NCBI GenBank assembly: GCA_003224515.1
Contig: QHZC01000284.1
Span: 1 to 14,707 of the forward strand
Source: Acidobacteriota bacterium
Lineage (GTDB): Bacteria; Acidobacteriota; Terriglobia; Acidiferrales; UBA7541
Direction of reading: 5' to 3'
Length of the DNA: 14,707 bases
This document shows, one piece after another, positions 6,435-12,364 of this stretch. Under the pieces are notes generated by a model. The model worked only from the letters and a program-made list of their open reading frames with translations, had not been told where the DNA came from and ran no database searches. Every line of letters begins with the position of its first letter. Within the stretch, counting starts at the first letter, position 1. The position numbers and the translations under genes are program-made.

Positions 6435-7543
6435 AGGGTCATCGGTTTGGGTTGGAGGGCGTCGAGCTCGATTTGTGCCAGCGGGCCTTCCTTGATTTCG
6501 CGCCAGCGGTATACTCCGGGCTCGGTTTCTTGAGTTTCGCGGCCGTTCAATCGGCGCAAAAACTCGGTGGCGTTGTCACGCGACGCGACTTGGTGGTACG
6601 AGGGGCGGGTGAGGGCTTCAACAGCGTAGCTGCGCAGAAGTTTGCGCCAGTAGCGATCGAAGAGATCGCCGGATGCGAAGATGTCGCTCCACGCCACTTC
6701 GCCACCGTAAGCTACCACCACGCCGACGACACGTTCACCTTTTAAACCTGAAGTGGCGTTCGCGAATCGGTGCTGCACCTCGTCAACGAAATCATCGATG
6801 GACACGCCGACGGCGCGCGACTGGTAAATTTGTTCGTACGCTTCGGTGCGTCCGTTGGAAGCGATGGCACCTTGAATGTCACCCATTGTCATGCGCGGAG
6901 CGGGAGCGGCAGGGGCAGATTTACGGGTGGTGCCGCTGCGGACGGCGTCCCAGACCTCGGTTTGTTTCTGATCTACGGCTGCTCTTTCGCGGACGCTGGG
7001 ATGGACGATGGTTTTTGCGGCTGCAAATTGCGAACTGCCTGTCCAACGGCCGTGCTCGACGCAGAAGACATCGAGAGGGAAGGGAGGCGCGCCGACGGGA
7101 ACGATGCGGTCCTTGCCGATGACGCGATCCTGCTTGCCGCCGCTGACCAGTTCGCCGGCGAGGAGCAGCAGCGGGCGTTTGCTGCGATTGATCAGGACAA
7201 GCTGGTTGACGGAAGCGCCGGTGCCGGATTGCGGAATATATACGGGGCGGCCGTCGCGACCGCGAACCATGTTCTCGGAACCTTGCTCACGGACAGCCAC
7301 GTCGCCGTTGGCGAGACCTTCCTCAAGAGTGAGGAAGGGGCTGGTGTCCTGGCTGTAGGAGCTGACGACCGGGAAGACGGAGATGTTCTCATAGGTGACG
7401 GGATCGAGGAGCCGCCAGTCACCCTCGGGTCGAGACGGCGGAGCGGCAGGGGACCCCGGCGCTGAGCCGACGAAAGCCAGCCCGGCAAGAGTGGTGATAC
7501 CGAGAAGTCCGCCGATCAGGGCGGCGAAAATCGAACGTTCCAT
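6404..7543 (-). CDS. Exported ARPP-1 (DUF6569)-like protein
   Basis: The 379-residue protein starts with a signal peptide or anchor (MERSIFAALIGGLLGITTLAGLAFVGSA) and a Pro/Ala linker. From about residue 50 it follows the pattern I associate with the ARPP-1 domain (formerly DUF6569): NISVFPV, LTLEEGLANGDVAV, VNQLVLINRSKRPLLLLAGELVSGGKQDRVIGKDRIVPV (112-150) and CVEHGRWTG (161-169). The later half includes VVGVVVAYGGEVAWSDIFAS (272-291). The function of the family is not established; no catalytic motif is obvious, and the export signal suggests a periplasmic or cell-surface role. The start is firm: AGGAGG at 7555-7550 lies six bases before the ATG. The stop lies 31 bases inside folK. Family naming is from memory. 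Confidence 0.8.
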   Translation of the reverse strand: MERSIFAALIGGLLGITTLAGLAFVGSAPGSPAAPPSRPEGDWRLLDPVTYENISVFPVVSSYSQDTSPFLTLEEGLANGDVAVREQGSENMVRGRDGRPVYIPQSGTGASVNQLVLINRSKRPLLLLAGELVSGGKQDRVIGKDRIVPVGAPPFPLDVFCVEHGRWTGSSQFAAAKTIVHPSVRERAAVDQKQTEVWDAVRSGTTRKSAPAAPAPRMTMGDIQGAIASNGRTEAYEQIYQSRAVGVSIDDFVDEVQHRFANATSGLKGERVVGVVVAYGGEVAWSDIFASGDLFDRYWRKLLRSYAVEALTRPSYHQVASRDNATEFLRRLNGRETQETEPGVYRWREIKEGPLAQIELDALQPKPMTLHRLLLHRTS

Positions 7544-7549
7544 TGAAAG

Positions 7550-7555
7550 CCTCCT
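7550..7555 (-). promoter_or_regulatory. Consensus ribosome binding site of the ARPP-1-like gene
   Basis: AGGAGG on the minus strand, six bases before ATG 7543. It fixes the start of the ARPP-1-like gene and makes the N-terminal signal peptide credible. Confidence 0.8.
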
Positions 7556-7778
7556 GTGTGTGAAGCCCCGGCCTGGTCAGAGCGAACCAGCAGGGACACG
7601 ACTCAAGATTAGAACGAGGAGGCGGAGAATCCTTGCAGGGGGAGGTAGCTATTAGTTTTTAGTTTGTATTTCTTAGTCAGGAGGAGACCGCGGTTGGACT
7701 AGGTGGGCGCAGAGGGACACACTGGCACACCAGACCGCCTACTATGGACGAGGAACTAGAGATCTTCACTGCCCCATT

Positions 7779-8399
7779 TCAGCGATTCGGATCGCCGAGA
7801 TTGACCCGGGGCTTGTTGCGCTTGGACTTGGAGGCTTCGCTTTCCTGTTTCTCGTATTCGGCAAGCTCCTCGTCGGTGTAGGTGAAAGAGTCGCGGGAGG
7901 CGAACATCGAGTTCGAACGGCCGGCCTGTTTCTTCTTCTTTCGCAGGGCGCCGAACTCGTGGCGGACCTGACGGATAGGACCCTCGATGGCCTTTACTTC
8001 GACGAGCAGATCGCTGACTTTTTCGAGAAAGTCGTGAAGATGGTAGGGACGAAGCACGTAGGGGAGGCGCGCGGCTTCCAGGTGGCCCATGTATTGGCCG
8101 ACGGCTAGTTCTGGGATGAGATACAGTACGCGTACGCGGCCGCCATCATCGGGAGAAACGCTGGCGAGTTCTCGCAGGGTCAGGAAGGCAGCGCCATCGA
8201 CGCCAGTCAGAGCCACATCGGCGATCACGAGAGACCATTCCCCGGTTTTCAGCTCCGCGAGCAGCATCTGGGTGTCAGAGACGATGCGGACACGCCTCCC
8301 CTCTGAGTCAAGGATTTGTTTGACGGCACTTCCGCCCGGGGCATCGCCTTCGAGGACAAGAATGCCGATCTGCTGAGTTGGCGTGGATCTAGTACTCAC
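7779..8399 (-). CDS. Degenerate receiver (REC) domain protein with charged C-terminal tail
   Basis: Residues 11-133 of the 206-residue product fit a response-regulator receiver fold: IGILVLEGD (beta 1), WSLVIADVALTGVDG with a candidate phospho-acceptor Asp61, VRVLYLIP (beta 4) and LPYVLRPYH (beta 5). The usual acidic pair after beta 1 is reduced to Glu17-Gly-Asp19, the Thr/Ser after beta 4 is Ile95 and the conserved Lys is Arg117, so classical phosphorelay activity is doubtful. Residues 134-206 carry a basic KKKK stretch and an acidic/charged tail ending GDPNR, with no recognisable DNA-binding output domain. No histidine kinase is adjacent. The GTG start at 8399 has no good ribosome site but has a TATACT hexamer seven bases upstream. 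It lies 90 bases downstream of the propeller gene on the same strand. Confidence 0.72.
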   Translation of the reverse strand: MSTRSTPTQQIGILVLEGDAPGGSAVKQILDSEGRRVRIVSDTQMLLAELKTGEWSLVIADVALTGVDGAAFLTLRELASVSPDDGGRVRVLYLIPELAVGQYMGHLEAARLPYVLRPYHLHDFLEKVSDLLVEVKAIEGPIRQVRHEFGALRKKKKQAGRSNSMFASRDSFTYTDEELAEYEKQESEASKSKRNKPRVNLGDPNR

Positions 8400-8406
8400 A
8401 ATACGT

Positions 8407-8412
8407 AGTATA
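8407..8412 (-). promoter_or_regulatory. Candidate -10 hexamer just before the receiver gene
   Basis: TATACT (minus strand 8412-8407) matches TATAAT in 5/6 positions and sits seven bases before GTG 8399, so transcription would start at or near the start codon. No convincing -35 is found 16-18 bases upstream, so this is weak. Confidence 0.3.
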
Positions 8413-8489
8413 CCCTCAAGGAGGCGGCGAGAGGTGGGGAATCTGGTGGCAGTTAGGTATCGGTCAAAGTGGTACCTTGGAGGAATAGA

Positions 8490-9869
8490 TCACTGTCCAA
8501 CTACATAGTTGCTGCCGTTGAGAGAACGCTGCAGACCCATGGAATCCCAGAAAATTCGATAGATGATTGGACGATGTGAAGAATCAGTCCCTGTAAAAAA
8601 GACCTGAAGGCCATCGCGCGACCATTCCGCAGTGCGGCCCGACTGGTCTGGCGGACAGAGAATGACGCGGCGCTTCGAACGCAGTTCGTAAAGGAAGAAA
8701 CTCGCAGCCAAGCCCGCGGAATCAACTGGAGCACCGGCGGGCGCAGACAAATAATCCGCCGAGATGAGCAGCAAGTCTGAATTGATGGGGTTCACGCGAA
8801 TCGTGTCAGAACTCGTGATCTGAAATGACGGACCGTAGATGTCTTTGAGGGCCACGGCCTGCGGCAGGGTCTCTTCACTGAACCAATAGGCATTCAGCAT
8901 ATCTGTCGCCAGGATGGTGTGATTGTCGATCCAGCCGTCGAGAGCATTTACAGGCTGTGGAGAAAAAGAGGCGGCCGATTCCGGGTTGCCCGCGGGGAAT
9001 GACCAGACCTGCCAGGAGTTGTCCAGGGCTTTGAGAAAAGCGATGCGGTCGTCACCGGGTGACCAGAAGGCCTGCCGTACCAGACCGTGCACCAAATCCA
9101 GCGATTTGCCGGAGTCAAAATCGTAGAGAACGATGGTGCGGTCGGGACTACTCCTTGAGTCGGCGCGCGTGTATAGAAGCTTCTTGCCGTCATGGGAGAG
9201 GGCCAGGTCGGTGCCGGCTTGCGTTACGATCTTCTTCGTCGCGCCGCGGCTGAGAACAACGTTGCCTGCTGAATTCAGGTAGGCGACGGCAAAGGGAGGC
9301 TTGAAGTTGCTGACGGTTGGAGCGGGTGGCTTCTTTTTGTCGGCGTCTTCCTCATCGTCGGGTTGGTTGTTGATCTTGGGGAAGAGATCGGCGGCGATGC
9401 GAGCGCAACCCTTTAGGGAGCCGACCTGCGCGTGATCTACGGAGACGCGGAAGGAGTACTTTCCAGAAGGTGGCGGCGCGGGAGTCAGCGTATCGTTTGT
9501 GGCATCGTTGCACGCCTCTCTCGTGAGGTGGACGGCGATGACCGCTCCGGTGGCGGAGTCTTTGGCGTGATAGGTCCAAGAATCAGCTGCAGTTTCGTGG
9601 GTGACATCGGAAGGCTCGAGCGGAATGGGCGGATATCCGATACGATCCAGGCGTTCCGGGCCTTTCTGGCCGATGCGCAGGCTCCAGATGGGATTGTTGC
9701 CAACGGCAAGGAGGAGAATCGGATTGTGGGTAGATTGAGGGGAGGGGGGACCCGCAGGCGGCTTCTTCGCTGGCGCAGGTGTCTGGCCGGAGGTGAGCGT
9801 AGGCAGACTAGCAAGAATAACAGCTGCCACGAGCAGCATGAGAATACCCCGTGAGAGCGCGGGAGGCAA
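8490..9869 (-). CDS. Exported protein: COG3650-like domain plus WD40/TolB-like beta-propeller
   Basis: The 459-residue product has a signal peptide (about 1-28, hydrophobic ILMLLVAAVILASLPTLTSG) and a Pro/Ala linker. Residues 52-164 resemble the COG3650-type envelope domain: GNNPIWSLRIG (58-68, like the family GxEPFWxL), a threonine/alanine stretch, REACND (Cys120) and SLKGCAR (Cys155), with the two family cysteines in the expected places. An acidic linker (QPDDEEDADKKK) follows, then from about 195 a propeller with TolB-like blades: LALSHDGKKLLYTR, FWSPGDDRIAFLK and EWSRDGLQVFFTG. A periplasmic or surface binding protein is inferred; neither ligand nor partner is known. The start is TTG 9869, which gives a basic N-terminal region; ATG 9839 (residue 11) is the alternative. 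Neither has a strong ribosome site. Confidence 0.75.
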   Translation of the reverse strand: MPPALSRGILMLLVAAVILASLPTLTSGQTPAPAKKPPAGPPSPQSTHNPILLLAVGNNPIWSLRIGQKGPERLDRIGYPPIPLEPSDVTHETAADSWTYHAKDSATGAVIAVHLTREACNDATNDTLTPAPPPSGKYSFRVSVDHAQVGSLKGCARIAADLFPKINNQPDDEEDADKKKPPAPTVSNFKPPFAVAYLNSAGNVVLSRGATKKIVTQAGTDLALSHDGKKLLYTRADSRSSPDRTIVLYDFDSGKSLDLVHGLVRQAFWSPGDDRIAFLKALDNSWQVWSFPAGNPESAASFSPQPVNALDGWIDNHTILATDMLNAYWFSEETLPQAVALKDIYGPSFQITSSDTIRVNPINSDLLLISADYLSAPAGAPVDSAGLAASFFLYELRSKRRVILCPPDQSGRTAEWSRDGLQVFFTGTDSSHRPIIYRIFWDSMGLQRSLNGSNYVVGQ

Positions 9870-9949
9870 TTGTCCGCAGGGTTTCGCGAAGAGCCGTCGT
9901 ATCCTGGGAGGTACGATCGAAAGCCTGAGAGACGAGTTTCGAAGGGCTT

Positions 9950-9997
9950 GCGAATAAAAAGCGAAAATAATGCTTGACTAAGCGAACAAAAAGCGAA
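9950..9997 (+). repeat. Four helically phased GCGAA direct repeats, candidate operator
   Basis: GCGAA starts at 9950, 9961, 9982 and 9993, a spacing of 11, 21 and 11 bases, i.e. one, two and one DNA turns. Copies two and four sit in the longer repeat AAAAAGCGAAA (9956-9966 and 9988-9998, 32 bases apart). The array brackets the -35 box of the radical SAM promoter and lies in the divergent region between that gene and the propeller gene. A protein binding one face of the helix is inferred. Confidence 0.45.
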
Positions 9998-10002
9998 ATA
10001 CT
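9974..10002 (+). promoter_or_regulatory. Candidate sigma-70 promoter of the radical SAM gene
   Basis: TTGACT (9974-9979, 5/6 of consensus) and AATACT (9997-10002, 4/6) have a 17-base spacer. The expected start point near 10009 is followed by GAGGTG at 10015-10020 and ATG at 10025, a coherent promoter, ribosome site and start order. This argues against the in-frame TTG at 9974, which is the -35 box itself. Confidence 0.6.
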
Positions 10003-10024
10003 GCGGCGTGCTTCGAGGTGGGCT

Positions 10025-11278
10025 ATGTCTCCAGTTCACTCCCAACTGGCGCCGACTTTTCGGATTCGACGCCGCCACGCTTCAACAACCACAGTTGGAC
10101 TCTTTCCCGAGTGCCCTGATGTCCTAGGCCCATCAAAAGAGGTCAGCAGTTCTGTCCCGGTTGCCGACCAACGCGGCAGCGTTTCAGACCAAGCGACGGC
10201 GGATTGCCCCCCGGCGTCCGCTCAAGCGCGGCTGGTAGGCATTGCCCGCCTCGCAGCATCGTCTCCGCCGGCGGAGACGCGGCGGAAATCCAACCAGCGG
10301 CCTGAATATTTTGTGCTGCCGGTGAAGTCGATCTTGAATCGGTGCGACTCGAACCGCGTGCCGTTCGAATGGACGATCAATCCTTATCGAGGATGCGAAT
10401 TTGCCTGCAAGTATTGCTACGCTCGGTATACGCATGAATACATGGAACTGGACGGGTCGGAATTCGAGAAAAAGATTTACGTGAAGAAGGATGCGGCGCC
10501 GCTACTGGCGTGGGATGTAGCACACAAATATTCGTACTCGTCGGAGGCATCGAGCGGGGCGCGGCCGGACCACATTGCGATTGGGACAGCCACTGATCCG
10601 TATCAGCCGGCGGAGCAGGAGTACGGAGTGACGCGCTCGTGTTTGGAGGAGTTGGCGAAGAAGGAAGGGTTGAGCGTTTCGATCATCACCAAATCAAACC
10701 AGATCGTGCGGGATATTGACGTACTGCAGCGGATTTCGGAGCGGTCAAACCTGGGGATCGATATTACGATTACGACGTTGCGCCCCGGGTTGACCCGACT
10801 GCTCGAGCCGCGCGCACCGAGGCCGGATTTGAGGCTGGGGGCGGTGAAGCAGTTGCGCGAGGCGGGGCTGGCGGTTGGACTTTCCGCGTCGCCGCTCATA
10901 CCGGGGATCACGGACCGCGATGGGGAACTGGAAGCAGTTGCGGCTGCTGGGCGTGATGCCGGAGCGCAGTGGTTTTTCTCCGGCGTGCTGTTCCTGATGC
11001 CTTCATCGGCGAAGCAGTTCCTGCCGTTTGTGCGGGAGAAGTTTCCGCGGCTGGCGAAGCAGTATGAACAGTGGTACGCGAAGAACGGCTACGCACCGGA
11101 AGAGTACCGACGCAAGGCTTCGGATCGCGTGGCGCGGATCCGGGAGCAATACGGATTTCGGTCGCGGCCGTGGGTGGAAACGACGCGAACCACGACCTGC
11201 ACGCAACTTTCATTGACGTGGAATGCCAGCGCAGTAACCGGAGTGGGGGAGCGAGCACATTCTTGCGCCGCGGGGTGA
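10025..11278 (+). CDS. Radical SAM protein, SplB / Rv2578c-like family
   Basis: The core (about residues 93-385 of 417) has the radical SAM [4Fe-4S] motif CEFACKYC with Cys124, Cys128 and Cys131 (CX3CX2C), preceded by EWTINPYRG and followed by YARYTHEYMEL. Later family features are IAIGTATDPYQPAEQ (185-197), ITKSN, ITITTL and GLAVGLSASPLIPGITD. It belongs to the COG1533/SplB-related group; spore photoproduct lyase is the best-known relative, but no photoproduct-repair role can be inferred for these stand-alone versions. It probably binds SAM and acts in the cytoplasm. ATG 10025 is chosen on GAGGTG at 10015-10020 and the upstream promoter. The first 90 residues are not family-like; homologous sequence seems to start around LVGIARLA (70-77), where no start codon is present. 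The C-terminal 30 residues are also unconserved in appearance. Confidence 0.85.
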   Translation: MSPVHSQLAPTFRIRRRHASTTTVGLFPECPDVLGPSKEVSSSVPVADQRGSVSDQATADCPPASAQARLVGIARLAASSPPAETRRKSNQRPEYFVLPVKSILNRCDSNRVPFEWTINPYRGCEFACKYCYARYTHEYMELDGSEFEKKIYVKKDAAPLLAWDVAHKYSYSSEASSGARPDHIAIGTATDPYQPAEQEYGVTRSCLEELAKKEGLSVSIITKSNQIVRDIDVLQRISERSNLGIDITITTLRPGLTRLLEPRAPRPDLRLGAVKQLREAGLAVGLSASPLIPGITDRDGELEAVAAAGRDAGAQWFFSGVLFLMPSSAKQFLPFVREKFPRLAKQYEQWYAKNGYAPEEYRRKASDRVARIREQYGFRSRPWVETTRTTTCTQLSLTWNASAVTGVGERAHSCAAG

Positions 11279-11290
11279 TGCGTGGATTGG

Positions 11291-11384
11291 TCATCCTGAG
11301 CGGAGCGAAGGGGCTCTCAGAGAGGCATGGCAGTTGAAGCTAACGCTGAGATTCTTCGAGCATCATCGGATGCTCTCAGAATGA
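11291..11384. repeat. REP-like palindromic intergenic element, possible two-way terminator
   Basis: The ends TCATCCTGAG (11291-11300) and CTCAGAATGA (11375-11384) are inverted copies with one mismatch. Inside is a perfect hairpin, GAGCATC-ATCG-GATGCTC (11358-11375), extended across a TC/TC mismatch by ATTCT (11351-11355) and AGAAT (11378-11382), and a smaller palindrome CTCTCAGAGAG (11314-11324). The 'TCATYCTGAG...GGAGCGAAG' style is known to me as a dispersed repeat in Acidobacteriota and other genomes. It lies between two convergent genes, which suits a terminator or REP role. Confidence 0.65.
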
Positions 11385-11438
11385 CAGGCGATGGCGACTG
11401 AAAAAACAGGAGCCGGACTCACGCACTCCCAAAAAAGG

Positions 11439-12083
11439 CTAAGGGACAATGATACGGGACTCTGCGCGCTTGAGTTCGGGCGCTTGCGGGAACTGGCCGC
11501 GCAGGAATTCGATGAAGCGGCGCGAGCGCGGACGTCCGTTGGTGCGCAACAAACCCATCCGGTAGAGAAAAACTAATAGAAAGAAGAGTTCCGAGTCCTT
11601 GAGGCCGGCCGCGCTGGCGCGTTCGTATTGCGGCTTCTTGATTTCGGAAATAAAAGCGATCAATGCAGCGTAGAGTTCGCGCGGCAAGGGCGCATCCGGC
11701 GGCTTCTCGTAGATGATGCCGGAGCTGAGAACTTTGTAGGTCCGAGTGAGGGCTTCGAGGCAGGCGAGGACATCGGCGTCCACGGCGTTTGGCTGGACAG
11801 TGCAGAACCTGGCGATGGAGAAGGCGAGCGCGGCCATGAGCTGCTGGTGGGTGTGGACGACGTCCTGCGGAATCTTTTCTTCGAGCAATGGAGTATCGGC
11901 CGGGAGTGACCGTTGATGCTTGTCTTCGTAGCGGTGGGCGGCGACGAGGTAGGTGCAATCGGGGGGGCAATCGATGGTAACTTCACGCTCGGTGCCGCAG
12001 CAGACGGCGCAGATTTTTTCACCCTTGGCGGGGCAGAAGCGGGCGGCTTTACGCTTTCCGCAGATTGGACAGGACACCGGCAT
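11439..12083 (-). CDS. Cys-rich zinc-ribbon-type protein of unknown function
   Basis: The 214-residue protein starts MPVSCPICGKRKAARFCP and has eight cysteines in its first 43 residues (5, 8, 17, 25, 28, 29, 39, 43): CPIC, CAVCC, and CPPDC followed by TYL. This fits one or two zinc-binding treble-clef or ribbon units. The rest (about 60-214) looks alpha-helical with no catalytic motif, including AALIAFISEIKKPQYE and LFFLLVFLYRMGLL, and ends in a basic, arginine-rich segment. It is likely a cytoplasmic conserved hypothetical protein; nucleic-acid or protein binding is only inferred from the zinc module. The frame is open up to 12266 but that extension is low-complexity; ATG 12083 gives a normal zinc-ribbon N-terminus. 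Palindromic elements lie on both sides. Confidence 0.78.
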   Translation of the reverse strand: MPVSCPICGKRKAARFCPAKGEKICAVCCGTEREVTIDCPPDCTYLVAAHRYEDKHQRSLPADTPLLEEKIPQDVVHTHQQLMAALAFSIARFCTVQPNAVDADVLACLEALTRTYKVLSSGIIYEKPPDAPLPRELYAALIAFISEIKKPQYERASAAGLKDSELFFLLVFLYRMGLLRTNGRPRSRRFIEFLRGQFPQAPELKRAESRIIVP

Positions 12084-12283
12084 TCCCTTCGGCCTTTTCG
12101 TGACCAAACAGAATACGCCGAGCCCGTCCAAAAGCAAAAAATGGGGCCAGGCCAGAACTGATGAGCTATGACGCCCGGATATTGGAACGGGGTATGGATT
12201 AGAATGGCGCCCAGGCACGGGCCGCGAGCGCATCGCAACGGAGCTGCTTGAGGCTCTCGCCTCCATGGAGAGTGCGTGGCGGC

Positions 12284-12312
12284 CCCCTGAGCCCTTCGAA
12301 CAAGTTCAGGGG
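12284..12312. repeat. Palindromic repeat / hairpin, possible terminator of the Asp-box gene
   Basis: CCCCTGA (12284-12290) and TCAGGGG (12306-12312) form a 7-bp stem around a loop containing CCTTCGAAC. The minus-strand reading, CCCCTGAACTTGTTCGAAGG, resembles the widespread 'CCTGAGCTTGTCGAAGG' dispersed palindrome (memory). It lies just past the stop of the Asp-box gene and upstream of the zinc-ribbon gene; there is no T-run right after the stem, so an intrinsic terminator is uncertain. Confidence 0.5.
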
Positions 12313-12364
12313 ACCGACGCGATCATGGAAGATACGCGTGATTGAGTTTTTCGATCTTGCCCAG

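Noticed and set aside
6770..7465. 231-codon open frame antisense to the ARPP-1-like gene
   Set aside because: The minus-strand gene has a consensus ribosome site and signal peptide; the plus-strand frame is Gly/Ala/Asp-rich shadow sequence.
7544..7778. AT-richer spacer (TTAGTTTTTAGTTTG) as a possible attachment site or promoter
   Set aside because: I found no paired copy in the window and no convincing -35/-10 pair for either flanking gene.
9974..10024. TTG start at 9974 for the radical SAM gene
   Set aside because: The TTG is part of the -35 box and lies upstream of the expected transcription start.
12084..12266. N-terminal extension of the zinc-ribbon protein to 12266
   Set aside because: The extension is low-complexity, and the natural zinc-ribbon start is MPVSCPICG at 12083.
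12141..12364. Possible tRNA around the TTCGAAC motif
   Set aside because: The motif is the loop of the CCCCTGA palindrome; no acceptor, D or anticodon arms can be drawn.
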